From assembly GCA_030704615.1 (NCBI GenBank), contig CM060734.1, forward strand, positions 52,032,042-52,096,041: a stretch of 64,000 nucleotides of DNA. Reading direction: 5' to 3'. Positions 23,083 through 35,378 of this stretch are shown piece after piece. A program made the position numbers and the translations under genes. Position 1 is the stretch's first letter, and each line of letters opens with the position of its first letter. Under the pieces are notes generated by a model that worked only from the letters and a program-made list of their open reading frames with translations, did not search any database and was not told the DNA's origin. This DNA is from Takakia lepidozioides. Its lineage: Eukaryota > Streptophyta > Takakiopsida > Takakiales > Takakiaceae.

Positions 23083-25310
23083 GGCCCCGGCCGCACCTGC
23101 CGGTTAGCTAACCGACGGCTAACCGGACAGTTAAGTGACCGGCCCGATAGTTCATTAAGGACCCGGACGCACCTGCCATCTAGTTAACTGGGCACGTCGT
23201 GGTTAACAAACCGTGCTGCTGCCCGGTTTTCTTTGCTGCCCGCGAACCACTTTCTCTCTCCCCCTGTTTAGCCTCCAGGGTCGTCCCTGAAATCCTGTTT
23301 CTTCACTGGTACTTCTCTACTTGGTCACTGGCATGGACACTTCTCACTGCGCCGCACAACTGCACTCCAAAATGGTGTCTTTTTTTTCCCACATGGGTTA
23401 CGAAGCTTCCCAGCTCAGGAAAAATGTAGTTTTCTCTTGGATCAAAGGCTGATACATGTGTTGTATGCTTCAGTTTCAAGTTTGTGGCACAAGTAGACAC
23501 TGAATGCCGTGAACATATGTAGGTCTTTAGCTGAGAGTGAGGGGCGGTTGGTTGTGTAGTACAAGCATATATGCAGAAGCTTGAATCAAGTCGCATCAAG
23601 TTGAATAAACTTGAGCAAGAATTAGCTTAAGTTTAGGGGGTTGGATGTCATGGCAGTGGGCCCAGTCAGGTAAAGGACGTGTACATCAAGAGGAGCTTGT
23701 GCGGACTCTCACTAATACGCTGGAAACTGGAAATGTGTGTTTCTCTTTTACATTAATGAAGCTGTTGTGATAATCACAATGTGAATGCTCTTGCTTGAAG
23801 CTAATTTTATGGTCTGGCTTGTGGAAGTTGAGGGGGCTTGACAAGGAGGGAGAATACTGAGTTGGGTAATGGGGAAAGGCATGCAGTTACCACACCTACT
23901 GTTTTATGGGCTCCTAGTACTGGCAAAACATCCACTGCACCAGCAACTGCTCATCAACTTTTTAGGTGAGATGTCTCTCTTGCCCTCTGATTGTTGTAAG
24001 CGCAAGAGGTGATTAATCAGACAAATGATTTACTGTTCGCTGAATTATTGTTTTCACTTGTCTGAATCTGAATTACGTTCCAGCCCGCACAGCAGATTCT
24101 CAGTTTTCCTAATCGGATCGGCCTCAGCTTGGTGCAAGGTACCATGTGCAACCCACACTTAACCCATAATCTTACGTAGTAGGCGGTGTTTCCAGGGAAT
24201 GGTGAATGAGCACACTAGCTTTTCATCAAACCTATAACTAGACATGCTTTACAACATTCTATGTCATGATGGTCACTGAATTCTAACCAGCTTCCAACTA
24301 TATTAATGCAGGTAAAGTTTGATGAGTTCATAACCAGACATCTTGGTGAGCAGGAAGACCCATCCAGGATCAGCATTGCCACAAACCAGTCTCCATGAGA
24401 GCAAAGGAAGTGTGTACCAAGGTCCATTGGAGAGGCCCAGGCCTTGGCATTGACCTATTGTGTAAAACCAAAACCCTCTATGAATTAAGAACTCTCTAGT
24501 CTCTGCTTCAAGGAGGCCTCTCTCCCTCCTTTGGGCCAACCCAACACCCTCTCTTCAATCTGCTTGTCCTTATTTGTCAGACCATTTAGGAAGGAAATTT
24601 GTGCCACCTGAATTGAATCTGTGTCATCTGCTCTTTGTTTAGGTTTGTAGTCGCCAAAGATGTGGAGCATAATGTAGTGTCTATAGTGAGGAAGTATTAC
24701 TCAGATGACAAGAGACGGCGGACATTCGGGATCTAGTGGTGTCTCTTCCTTTGTGACTGAAGATGTTTTCTCATAGGTCATGGATTGGTAAAGGAGGAAT
24801 GTCTTCAATTGGATCTCACTGTTTTCTCCCACTAACGTGGCTGGTCTGCGCCGCAAGGTAACTCCCAACTCTAATTTCTTTTTGTAGATGTGATATTGAT
24901 TCAGTGTTGTCCGTGGCTGGCATCAACATTTTATCAGAAAAGAGGGAGGGAGAGAGAGTTCTTTTTTTTGGTTGATAATGGAGTTTTTCCCCTGGACTCC
25001 ATGAGTGTCTCTGATTGCTAATGTAGGGGTTCACTACAGGTTCGCTATACGCCAGTACAAAGCATTTTACCTGGGGGAGGTTTGTTTTTGCTGTCAACAA
25101 TGAAAGGTTGACCTCACAGTTTAGATGTTCCAGTCTTGGAGTGAGCTGCCACTTAGGCAATATCTGATCCCTTTAGCCAAGTCATGCCTGCCTTTTAGTT
25201 TTGTGAGGAATCAATCTGAAAAAGGCCTCCTATTGCAGGTTTTATAGTGGCAGTGTTTTTTGGGCTGTCTTACTATTCCTTTTTGCCCAATCAAGGGGGT
25301 GATTTGAACG

Positions 25311-26573
25311 ATGACAAGTGACAAAATGTTGTCCGCCATGGGAGAGATCATGCTATTTTTGCAATTCATGCTTATGGAGGCTCCAGAGCTATTTGGGATC
25401 AAGAGATACTCACAAGAGGCTTTACCATCATTCTTGCATGATGTTGGCCTATTCGAGGAGGAGGATCCAAATATCAACCTCATCGCATGTAGGAGCTCCT
25501 TGCAGCGGCTTCTCACAATTATGAAATTCAAGCCAAGAGCTCGTCCATCTTCAGGGATGTGGGTCAAGCATAGGTCGAGAGCGTGGTTTGAGGACTTTCT
25601 TTTACAGTATGACGATGAAAGATGGCTAGATATCATGAAGATGAGCTCAGGCACGTTTGAGTGGTTGTGCAATACTCTTGCACCAGTTATAAAGATGCAG
25701 GATGCCAAGTATCGAAAGAGCTTATCTGTACCTATGAGAGTAGGGGCAGTACTTTACAAACTACTATGGGGCGGCCACAACCATTGAAATATCGGAGGGT
25801 TTTGGAATCAGTCGTTCAACTTTATACGAGCTTCTTCGACAAGTAGTCCCTGCCATAATTTGTCTATTGGGTCACCGTCTGCAATGGCAAGGTGGTGAAA
25901 CTCTAAAAAGAACCATGCTCGAAAATGAGAGGAGATCAGGGATTCCGAATATTATTGGTGCAATTGATTGCACACAAATACGAATCAAGGCCCCAAACAC
26001 TGACATCAAGTTCGACTACAGGAACAGAAATGGATACTATTCTATGGTTCTACAAGGAGTAGTGGAAGCAGATGCAAAGTTCGTGGACATCTACGTTGGA
26101 GAACCCGGAAGCATGAATGATGGTAGGGTGTTGCGGAATTCCCCACTATTCCATCCGGCTTCTCAAGGAACTCTACTACGTGGTGAGAACGTAATTCTTG
26201 AGAATGGGCACCCAATTCCGCCACTCCTCATCGGTGACGCCATTTATCCTGCACTCCCATGGCTCATTCCTAGTTACAAGAGGGCTCCCAATGCTCCAGC
26301 CCTATCTAGAGCCAAATCAATCATCAATTATCGAAGGCAAGAATCTTCTTAGAAATTGCTTTTGGACGAATGAAAGGCACATTCAAATAGGTGGGTTGGA
26401 GGAGCGAGCTCGACCTTGATTTTCTGCCACAAGTGGTCCATGCCTGTTGCATCTTGTACAACATCTTGGTCGATTTCAAGGAGATTGATTTCGAGGACAT
26501 CTACAATGAAATGGATGCTCTTGCAGCCATCAGGGAGCGAGACAATGTTGCCCACAGTCAAGAAGCCACATAG
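25311..26573 (+). pseudogene. PIF/Harbinger DDE transposase, broken
   Basis: The frame starts MTSDKMLSAMGEIM and runs to VLYKLLWG, where a one-base shift near 25770 moves it to the frame reading IEISEGFGISRSTLYELL (helix-turn-helix). The DDE_Tnp_4 nuclease follows: NIIGAIDCTQIRI (first Asp), FDYRNRNGYYSMVLQGVVEA, GSMNDGRVLRNS, PLLIGDAIYPALPWL (second Asp), then, after a second shift near 26335, ARIFLEIAFGRMKG (Glu). A TAG at 26388-26390 precedes SELDLDFLPQVVHACCILYN. All three catalytic acidic residues survive, but two frameshifts and one stop inactivate the gene. Confidence 0.85.
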
Positions 26574-27034
26574 TTGGTGCTGCTTTGCGGGAGATATTAT
26601 GCAACCACGTCATTAACACATGAATGAAGAAACCGCAAGTCTGCAAGGTTAGCTCCCCAACACCCTACACAACAATTTCAACATGTTGGTGATCAACATT
26701 CTAGCATCATGAAAAATGTTCAAAAATTGTGGGGTTTGACATCCATGAAGCAAGGTTTTCAACAGATGGGTTGCTGAGGTACTAGTGGTAATTTCACATT
26801 GCCTCAATGTGGGGGGCCTTGATTGGTGCTTTTAGAATCCATGGCAATGTGGAGCTAAATTTCTATGTGGGAGGGGCTGGTTGTTGAAAGGTCCAATATC
26901 CATCCACTTAGTTCTCACAAGCATATCTGAAAACCATCTATGCATGTATCTGCCCCAGGGATTACCAGTGAGGTAAACATGCAAGTAGAGCTGCCACCCA
27001 GGGTGTGTAGGGCATAGCCATCCAGGGAGAGGGT

Positions 27035-27071
27035 GAGATTTAACACCTCCTCCATGGAGGTGTTAAATCTC
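27035..27071. repeat. Perfect 16-bp inverted repeat (hairpin)
   Basis: GAGATTTAACACCTCC at 27035-27050 is followed by a 5-base loop and its perfect complement at 27056-27071. It lies between the two Harbinger genes. It could be a terminator-like or foldback structure, or the scar of a small inverted-repeat element. Confidence 0.6.
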
Positions 27072-27139
27072 GGTCAACAATTAAAAATCGGGCAACGGCA
27101 GAGAGGTTTTGCAGTTGCCATACGCTCGCGATGGCGGGG

Positions 27140-27325
27140 AGAGTAGAGAGGTTCTTGCAGGGTAGGCGCTCGCGATGGCATAGAATGCAGAGGGAGAGTG
27201 GAGAGGTTCTTGCAGGGCAGGGGCTCGCGATGGCATAGAGTGCAGAGGGGAGAGTGCAGAGGTTCTTGCAGGGCAGGCGCTCGTGATGGCGTAGAGTGCA
27301 GAGGGGAGAGGCTCTTGCAGGCAGT
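27140..27325 (+). repeat. Tandem repeat of about 58 bp, 3-4 units
   Basis: Units contain GAGAGGTTCTTGCAGGGCAG, a GCGCTCGCGATGGCATAGA segment and a GTGCAGAGGGGAGAG-type segment, repeated three to four times just upstream of the trihelix ORF. This is probably a promoter-proximal tandem array within the Harbinger element. Confidence 0.65.
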
Positions 27326-27371
27326 GTGTGTCTCATTTTTTTAATCCAGAGATTGCAAGAGAGAGTGTAGC

Positions 27372-28345
27372 ATGTCTTCCACAGACACCACAGGCACCAC
27401 AGGCGGTGGTGATGGCTTTAGGGCTGGTGAGGTTGAATTGCAAAGCTCCAAGACTCCTAGAAAAAGAGCTAGAGATAGAAATTGGAGTGAGACAGAAGTG
27501 CGCATCCTGGCTACCACTAAGCGGCAGGAATGGGAGGAGTGGAAGGGTTCTATCGCACGCGGCAACATGAATTGCGATAAAGTCAAGTGGGAGAGGATTG
27601 TGTTGTCATTGGAGAGACATGGTGTGCTTGGAAGGGATGCAACAAGTGGCAGAACCTCTGTAAGCATTTCAAGGATATTCGGGGCCACCAGCTTCATAGC
27701 ACAGGTAATGAAGACTACTTCACTATGACCACTGAAGAACGTGGAACTGCATGACTCCCAAAATCCTTCTCAAAGGATCTTTTTGAGGACATGTCTTTTC
27801 TATCAGAGCGAGCTTGCAATGCTCCAAAGGCGACCTCATCAAGCATGAGGGTACCACTGGTACCAAATCAGCAGCATGTAGATATCAACCCAATTGATGA
27901 TGTCGGTGTTGGCCCTTTAGTAGCCAACAATTTGGGTTCAGCAAGTCTAGCCTCAGAAAGCCAAGATGAGCCACATGTTCCTCCTCGGGGTCGACCTCCC
28001 AAGCCAGGGCGGGAGAGGTATACCAATTCTTCCCCTATCCCATTCAACAACTCAACCGGCAAGAAAAAGAAGGGTGTTGTGACCACTGATTTCCTCCAGG
28101 CCTTGAAGGAGGGAAATGAAGTCCTTTCCAAAAGCATGGAAGAGGATAGAAAGGAGAGGATGGAGAGATTTGGCAAGACTCTTACCCTTCAAACTGAGAT
28201 GTTCAACTTTGAGAAGCAAAAGGCCCAAGTGGCATTTGAAGCACAACAGGTAGCTTCTAGCAATCAAAGCGCCATGGTTTCCCATTTTGGAAAACTGGTT
28301 GAGCACTTTGGGAAAATGGTAGAAAAGAAGGATGGTGCAGCTTAA
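27372..28345 (+). pseudogene. Harbinger trihelix/Myb-like accessory ORF, broken
   Basis: In Harbinger elements this protein helps the transposase enter the nucleus and bind the element ends. The N terminus is followed by a basic nuclear-localisation-like stretch (KTPRKRARDRNWSETEVR) and a trihelix pattern: W.E.EV..L, KVKWERIVLSLERHGVLGR, and after a one-base shift near 27645, KWQNLCKHFKDIRGHQ. A TGA near 27750 interrupts it. The frame then resumes as a Pro-rich linker with PPRGRPPKPGRERY (AT-hook-like) and a C-terminal coiled coil (about 28090-28340, SMEEDRKERMERFGKTL). One shift and one stop make it a pseudogene. Confidence 0.75.
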
Positions 28346-30586
28346 GTGCATAGCCATGATCATTACAAGTTCCCTAGTTTCTCCTAGTTTATCCTTCAGT
28401 TCAACTTGAATGAGCTCCAAGTTAGTTTCTCTCAAGAAGCATTTTAGCTGCTGATTAGAGGTTTTGGTAGTCCTCCTTTGATTGCAGCCAAGTCCTGCAG
28501 GGAATTGCACACAACATCTCTGACCACAAGGCACCTATTGAGCAAAGTAAAGTAGGTTGTTTTGTAGTGGTGGTGTAAGTGTGTGGCCTTTAGTGGCAGC
28601 CATGACAATTCTAGTGTATTGTGTAGTAGTGGATACGGCTTTTGAGCAGAGCAGTAGTTAGTAGTTTCAATGATGGGTACATCATATGCATTCAACATTC
28701 AGGTGTGGTTTCTCGTTGTGAAGGCAACTGCTTCACATATTGATGTGTTTGAGGACAACTTGTTAATGTGATGACAATTTTGTTTCCTGGTATGTTTGTC
28801 CTAGTGTATAGTTGTTCTGTAAAACAACATTTTTTGAATTTTGATTGCTGCAGGATTTGGATATAGCAGCATGATAATTGATTGAAAGCTCCTCAGTAGC
28901 ATATGAGATGGTTGTAGCGCCATACAGTGCAAGAGTAATTTTTTGCCTTTGATCATAGCAGTAATTGGCAATGGTGTGTCAGAGTGGAGCAAATTATTCA
29001 CGAAGTCTGGAGTGTTGAAGTGTTATGTGCGGGCATGTCGGCCCTTGGAGGGGGCAGGTGGATGTATGCTGCTATCTAGGGGGTTGCTTTTGGGTTTGAA
29101 ACATATCTAGGTAAAACTTGAGATATGGGTTGCTGGTGGAGATGTTAGATTGTGATGGGTACACGATTGCTTGATGTCAGGCCTGAGTGGGAGGCGGTGT
29201 GTATCTTGTAGTGGCGTGGTGGGTCCATTTAATGGGGCAGTGGAGTTCATGGCCAGAGCCTGAGTTTGCCCAGGTCAAGCCCTGTATGTTTCTGATTTTG
29301 CTAGCATAGTGGCAGGCCTGGTCTGGAAAGGATCTTATGCTGCAATCACCAGATAGTAGGACCAGTGGGAAGCAGTTGATGGCATTAGCTCAAGGTAGAA
29401 ATAACCACGTTTATCCTTGGGAGTCCTTGACTGGGACTATGTTAGAGTTTGAAGTGCACTCATCAAAATGATTGTGGTGGTGTCATTTCAAGGTTACATA
29501 CTCCCGACCAGAAAATGGGTGACAAACAGTCTTCATAATCAGCCTCCTTGGATCTTCAGAATCACAGCCCATGTGGAAAGACGCTAACACAAAATCACAT
29601 GCCCCCAGATCACATGCTTTGAATTCAGACCTATACATTGGATGGCCTCGCACTTGCTATCTCAGCCCAAGCCTCTTGGTATGTTGTCCATCAAACTTCA
29701 GATTGCACTGAACTCTTTGTGAATGTACCACCAATTTCTGGTTGATTTACATTCAAAGAGACCTATGTGATCAGCCTCCTTGGAGCTCGATGTAACGTTG
29801 TGCATAGTTCATGACATAATCCCAACCCATGTGCCAACACGATAAGTTGTCGACTTGATGTATCTGTGGTAGCGATATAACATAAGGTGAACATGCAGGT
29901 TCCACAGTATTTAAAGAAGCATGACATCAACATGAGAGCCAGAGGCAGTAGATACTCATGTCTCAGAAAAAATCTTTGGAGATCAGGTTGGGTTTGCGGT
30001 CCATGTCAGAACACTGGCCAAATGAACACATCTATGTTGTTCTATATTAATACAAATGTTTCCACATGTTTGGTGTGTCTCCTCAGAATCTCCAGCATGC
30101 CCCAACTGGACAGCGCTCCCCAGAAGTTGAATGAATTTGTGCACGGGAATACGTAGCAGCTGGATGTAGTAAACATTACCGGCTGAGCCAACTGCAAGTT
30201 GGGATCTGCCTTGGCAAAGTCGGTTTTCACTGGAAGGCCTGCCAGACAAGATGACACAGTACCAACAGTCACGTCGTCACCATGTTTTCAATAAATGACA
30301 TGGTTGTAACACATACAACCCACCATTACTGGCAGGAAACAAGCAGAACATAAAAACCCTTCCTTATCTCACATTGCAATGAAAAGAGAATCAGTAGGCC
30401 TCCAACAAGTCAACCATAAAGGGCAAACAACATGACTGACGATAGATGGAAAACTATAGTAACAGCTGTTAATCGGCCGGTTATCTAACCAGCTTCTTAA
30501 TCGGCGTGTGCGGCTGTCTCCCTACCGCTAACGTCAATTACCTAACTTGATTGACGTACCAATTGGCAGGTACGGCTGGGGCCCAA

Positions 30587-31572
30587 GAATGGTAAGGGGG
30601 AAGAGGAATGAAATGAATGGCCATGGAAAGCTCAAAGAGCTTATGGGACGAGCAAGCATGAAACAAGAAAGGGGACTGTGTGAGGTTGTGTTTGAGCCAT
30701 GCCTGATCTGCTGCTCACTCATGGTTGTTACAGAAATGTCCAAGATCACCAGACTTTACACATAAGAACACAAAGGAGGCCATTTGGATTGAGCCACACA
30801 ATCTTGCTGAACATGGACCAGCACCACTACTTTGGAGAGAGGAGCAAGAGAGGGGACTAAACAAGAACAGGAACGGGAAAGTAGGTGCATGCCCACATCA
30901 TGGAGAGTGGAATCCCACCCACAATAGTAGCTGGCAGGAAAAAGTAAAACAAAAACAAAATTGTAATGAGGGACAAAATTGCATAAACATAAATATGTGG
31001 GCACATTTTTACCGCGCAGCCAGGGACTACTCCGTGTTTAAATTCCTATGGCTGCCCTACACCATGCTCCGCTGACACCTGAAAAAAAGACAAAAAAGGT
31101 AAGAGAGAAACCCAAGATAAGATAGTGCAGGGCAGAGAGAGAGAGGCATTCTCCAGTTCAATTAGGGGCTGCTAAAAAATGTATGTTTATGATTCACACT
31201 CCTTCGAGACTGATGCAATCTGAAGCTATCTCATATTCTTTGGAGACCTTTTCTGCCAAGTTGAGCAATGAGCACCAAACACTCTGGCTGGAGGTCTTCT
31301 CAGATCCTTCAAACAGGATTGAGACAATTGTCCTTATATAATGTACTCATAAGACATTGTTTGCCGTAGCCTTGTGGCCAATTGTCCTTATATAGAGGGA
31401 ATGGCAGATTGGAATGGGTTATCCTCTTCCCTCAAATCCACTCAGGATATGTACAGGACACCTGCCTAGAGTCATCCTCTGATTATAGGTACCTAGATGA
31501 AGGCAAAAAGAGAAAGAAGATCAATTGCTCAGCAGATCAACAATCTCAATGAGGCAAGGCGATAAGACCAAG
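30587..31572. other. Intergenic between Harbinger and the Fanzor palindrome
   Basis: No gene. A 39-base remnant of the LINE 3' end (TGTACTCATAAGACATTGTT) lies at 31342-31380 in minus orientation, flanked by a short duplicated TTGTCCTTATATA segment. Confidence 0.5.
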
Positions 31573-31639
31573 GTGAGTATCAAAACCCACCGTTGTGCAT
31601 CATCGCGGAGAGGGTTTGCACCCTCACCCGCTCAGCGCG

Positions 31640-34166
31640 GATTGCCTCTTACTATGGCAGTCTTAATGAGATGTGCAGCCGGGCACGCCCCTCTCCGGCC
31701 TCCTCCGCCCTGCAGAATGTCGGGTGACGAGGCCGGGAGTCCCGCATTTCCCATAACCGCTACATGATGTTGACCGCCGCGTTGACGTCTCAGTTTTCCA
31801 TGTAGTCCAATAGCAGGCTGTGTTGGGACACAGTCGGACCGCGTATGAGCCGCGACGCCCAGTCTTTTCGGGGAATCGGCATTGGGGCATGCCCTCCATC
31901 CTTTTCGCTGCAACTGCAGCACAGTTGGCTAGTTCGAAACTCGTCAACCATCACCATCTCGCTTGCCTTCTCCCGTATCCTCTTCTGCAGCTTGGAGGTT
32001 GGTGTGCTCTCCGTCCCGGGGCTGTTGTGCGCGAAGAGGCGTCCCCGAAGGCCACCACCGTTGTCGGGTCATTCGCCGTCACCTCCCTCGCAAACGTCGC
32101 GTAGGCCCGTTCCGTCTTTATCCATGTCGCCCACCTCAGCTCCCTCATCCTCTTGTTCACCACGTAGAACTCGTTTAGTGCCCAGAGATGTGTCAGCACC
32201 GACGCCGCATACAAGCTATACCCCTCTACAGTTGCCACCTTAGCGGAGACGGTGTTGACCCTCGAATTGAACTGCGTCACGGCTTCGTTCCTGGCCATCC
32301 ACCTCTTCGTCAGCTTGGCCCGCCGCCGGTACCCGCACATGGTGTAGAACCGCGCCTTGCTGCAACGGATCACTTGGAACCGGTCCATTTTGTCCACCCA
32401 CGACTCGTTCAGTGCGGCCTCTGCTTTGGGCGAGTACACCACTCCCGTGTAGAGGTACTTTCGGCCCGGGTCGATGGCCACGACTCGTTTCGGCAATGGC
32501 ACGTGGGTGTGCAGAGTCGGTTTGGGCATCTCCTTTTTCTTGCGTCCTTTCACCTGCGAGAAAACGAGACCAACGTCCGTTTAAGAAAACGTCAGTCTAC
32601 AAGATGCAGGTTTTTCCCTCAACTGAAGAGACGACATGTCTGTCCACTCCCAATCAAACTACATCAGAAACAGTACTAAACTTTTACTTCACACATTTCC
32701 CGCACAAAAGAGAAGCTCTCAGGTATCCAACTCCTTAAATGGGGTCTTTCATCAAAACAAGGTTGCGGCGCCTGGAGGCTCTCGACCACACATATCTACA
32801 GGGAGTATATATGATCATCAACCATTCTGCTGTAGACATCCCCAACAGATCATGTTGCCATGTTTCTAACCTTCAGCTAAAACCGATTTCGATTCATGGA
32901 AACGTCACAGAACAACTCATCTAAAGCGATGAGCCTCGCTTTCAGGTTCTGCAAAGAGGGTGGGGATACCGCCTTCCCGCACATGGCCCTTGACATTGCA
33001 CATAATAAGACGATGCTGGTCGTCCAACAAGTTCACCCGCATTTGCGTCACGAGCCGGTACGCCCAATCACTAAAGGCAATGAAAAGCAAACATGGAGAA
33101 TGAAGCAGTTGTCTTACTCTGGCTGTGACGGCAGGTTGGCATCGGGGCGAGCCCAACAGCATGCTGACTGCAACCCTGTCAGTTGTTATAAAATTCTGAC
33201 ACTTGAGTCCTTGTCCGGATCGTTCAAACTTCCGGTCGATTTTGAAAAAGCTATTCCATCCCCACGCTATCCACAATTAGTAAAACGAAATCAACACAAA
33301 GGGCCATATGTCATCAATGGACATGACGACGAGGGGAGCACGAGTGACCTCCCGTCGTTCCGCACGTGCGGCAGCCACGTGCTGACCGCTGCTTCATCCT
33401 CTAGTACCCCTCATCCTCTCCCCCTCCCTGCGAAAGAAAACAAGTAGGATTCGGGGGCAAACTTACAATCTCCACAGTTTGTCGTCACTCGTGCTTTGAT
33501 TATTCTGCACTATCAGCGTTGCCTTTGTCGCAAACGACCACAGGATGGTAATGGTGATGGCTAATTGGACTGGCCTGACGCGCTTTTGTGATAGGAGTGG
33601 GAAGAGCCGGAGCTTGCGCTCGCCGGATGGAGGAACCGCCGTCTCAGGCGTATGCAATTCTGATGGCCTTTGGTGGCAAACCGTTGTTGATGGCCGGTTC
33701 CCGGAGCACCGTTTCCTAGAGAAATCAGTCTCACCAGTTTCGGACTCGGCTGGACGTTTCCTGCTGGCCCGTGGAATGCCGACTTCCGTCGGACTGGACA
33801 AATTTGGGACTGTCTTCGATTTTTTGTCGTTTCTTTCCCAATAATTTCCGTCTTGATAATTTGCTACAATCCGCTGACATCAATGAAGCATCGTTTGGCG
33901 GCAAATTTGGAAATTAATCCACATCGTCGGATTCGGTGGGACATCTCCGTGTACAATGTCGTTCTAGTATCGTTGAATTCGGTGTTTCTGTCCGACGTTG
34001 GCGTGAATGCATCGGAGTCGCTGAAGTCCATGGGATCCGCCGTCTGACATTCCTGCGCTTTGCATTTTTTGATCGCGATGGTGGTGTGCCCGGTGACATT
34101 CGGCGTCAATGTGCTATCCTCACTGTCGTTGCGTAGTATGAACGTGTGACAACTCGACGATTGCAA
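31640..34166 (-). pseudogene. Fanzor (eukaryotic TnpB-like nuclease), left copy, decayed
   Basis: Fanzor proteins are RNA-guided RuvC-type nucleases related to TnpB. Minus-strand pieces in order: a disordered basic N terminus (34166-33500; GIPRASRKRPAESETGETDF); LFPLLSQKRVRPVQLAIT fused to it by a deletion; SFFKIDRKFERSGQGLKCQN (33260-32917 exon); KRVVAIDPGRKYLYTGVVY with RuvC-I Asp (from 32553); a long helical stretch (RFQVIRCSKARFYTM); VVAFGDASSR, the RuvC-II region; VDEFRTSQLCCSCSEK, the first zinc Cys pair; CPNTACYW in a shifted frame; and DVNAAVNIM (about 31772) preceded by TGA where the family has Arg. Two or more frameshifts, a stop and the missing helical domain show that it is dead. 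The exons are separated by introns with GT-AG ends. Confidence 0.8.
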
Positions 34167-35017
34167 ATATGTGCACTAATTCCATGAACTAATTCTATGC
34201 GCCGTCCATGGAGCACCTCGGAGGACAACGACGTTGTTTCTTATGATGCCGTTTCGAGGATAGTCGGGGTATTTATAAACAACGTTGTTTTGGAAGGAGT
34301 GATCATCATCGTTTACAAATCGTCGGATGCCTCCACCTCGAATGTATCGGTGGACGGTGGATCGTTGGATGCACACGGTCGTTCCCCAGCTCCTGATTTT
34401 GTCGTTGGCTGAACACATCGTTCACTTTTTTTCGTTATTAATAATATATTTATTTTTAGAAATATTATTCGAATATATATATATATTTTCCTTTGCTCCA
34501 TGGGTAGGGTGAAGCATTTATAATAAATATTTGTTTTATTGTTTTATATAATAAAATGTTAAATTTATTTCAATGGTTTACCTTTCCCGACCCGGTGCAC
34601 GACGTAGTTCATCGGATCCATGTATTCCCGTTGGTGTAGCCGACGATAGGGTGGAATGTCTCGTCGTGCAGAGGCGTTTCGTCAATTGAATACCTATGTG
34701 TTCAGCCGTTGAGTTATTCGCTCAATGTCACTATTTCTGGATATTTGGGATGGTTTGTACATGGTCTCCTCCTCGTCCTCTCCGTTCTGCTGGAGGTAGC
34801 CTGGTGCAATTGACAGAGGGTCACATGTGTAAGACATTTGCTGAACTATTTCAAACTTCAGGTTCTTTTTACATTGAAGGCGGGGATGGGATTCATCTAC
34901 CAGGCTATGAATTGTTTTCAAATTGTTGTAAGGCCTAATTCCGGGGGTGATTTGCATTCCAAGAGCTGGATTTTTACCATATACGGCGCTGCGCTGTAGC
35001 GATTGGGATATCAAACT
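34167..35017. other. Fanzor upstream region of left arm
   Basis: Matches 49940-50990 of the right arm in inverse order. It is AT-rich around 34440-34560 with a short (AT)n. Open frames are shared with the other arm but shift phase, so I do not call a gene. Confidence 0.45.
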
Positions 35018-35365
35018 TGTCAAGTTAAATAAGCACAGTGTGAAAACAGCTAGAATAAAACTAGTTATTTGTATTTAACACTTGGATTTAGGTCAAGTGT
35101 TAAATCAGGTGTCAAGTTTAGTTTGACACCTGGTCCGTCTTATCTTCACGAGAGCGGCAGTCGCGCGGCTCATCTTTCTCGAGTTGAGCCTGCGCGACCG
35201 AGCTCCTGCATGTGTTTAGATTTGAGTGTGCGTATGTAGGGGTACAGGTTGTTGTGGGGTGGAGTCCCCATAGCTTGGGGTGCCCCTGGCTCGACTACTA
35301 TTTTCTAAGAGTGATGGTTTGGTTTTCATGTTTTGTGTCACAGTGTGTTCGATGGATTTCTATCA
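35018..35365 (+). repeat. 5' LTR, lacking its first 87 bp
   Basis: Begins TGTCAAGTTAAATAAG and ends GGATTTCTATCA. It is identical by eye to 46553-46900. The first 87 bases of the full LTR are absent here and appear at the far right end. The U3 part contains two inverted repeats, TTTAACACTTG/CAAGTGTTAAA and GGTGTCAA/TTTGACACC, which are possible transcription-factor sites. Confidence 0.9.
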
Positions 35366-35378
35366 CTCGAGAAAGATG
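35366..35378 (+). other. Self-complementary primer-binding site
   Basis: CTCGAGAAAGATG begins directly after the LTR. It is the exact 13-nt complement of CATCTTTCTCGAG at 35171-35183 within the same LTR. No TGG-initiated tRNA-complementary site is present. This is the layout of Tf1/sushi-type elements, where the 5' end of the mRNA folds back to prime minus-strand synthesis. It predicts transcription starting near 35171. Confidence 0.75.

Larger units (their letters stand above)
23083..30583 (+). mobile_element. Complete PIF/Harbinger DNA transposon, 7.5 kb
   Basis: The left end GGCCCCGGCCGCACCTGCC (from 23083) is mirrored at the right by GGCAGGTACGGCTGGGGCC (to 30583), 17 of 19 positions complementary. 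The trinucleotide CAA lies directly outside both ends (23080-23082 and 30584-30586), fitting the 3-bp target duplication of the superfamily. Subterminal GGTTAGCTAACCG-type words recur near both ends. Inside are a DDE nuclease and a trihelix/Myb-like gene, the standard Harbinger pair, both on the plus strand. Both genes are broken, so this copy is not autonomous. The gaps 23200-25310, 26574-27035 and 28346-30470 hold no recognisable gene. Confidence 0.85.
31573..35017 (-). repeat. Left arm of large palindrome (Fanzor-bearing)
   Basis: From GTGAGTATCAAAACCC at 31573 this region is the inverted, diverged counterpart of the right arm ending at 54400. The arm continues after the retrotransposon at 46987-47075. 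It lacks several hundred bases of the Fanzor N-terminal helical region and the extra N-terminal repeat unit found in the right arm, but keeps the RuvC region that the right arm has lost. Flanks outside the arms show no target duplication I can recognise. Confidence 0.75.

Noticed and set aside
27140-27325. CRISPR-like array
   Set aside because: Units are contiguous with no unique spacers; an ordinary tandem repeat in a plant genome.
34167-35017. Membrane-like ORFs upstream of the Fanzor copies (also 49974-50454)
   Set aside because: Open in both arms but with phase changes between them; hydrophobic composition follows T-rich DNA.
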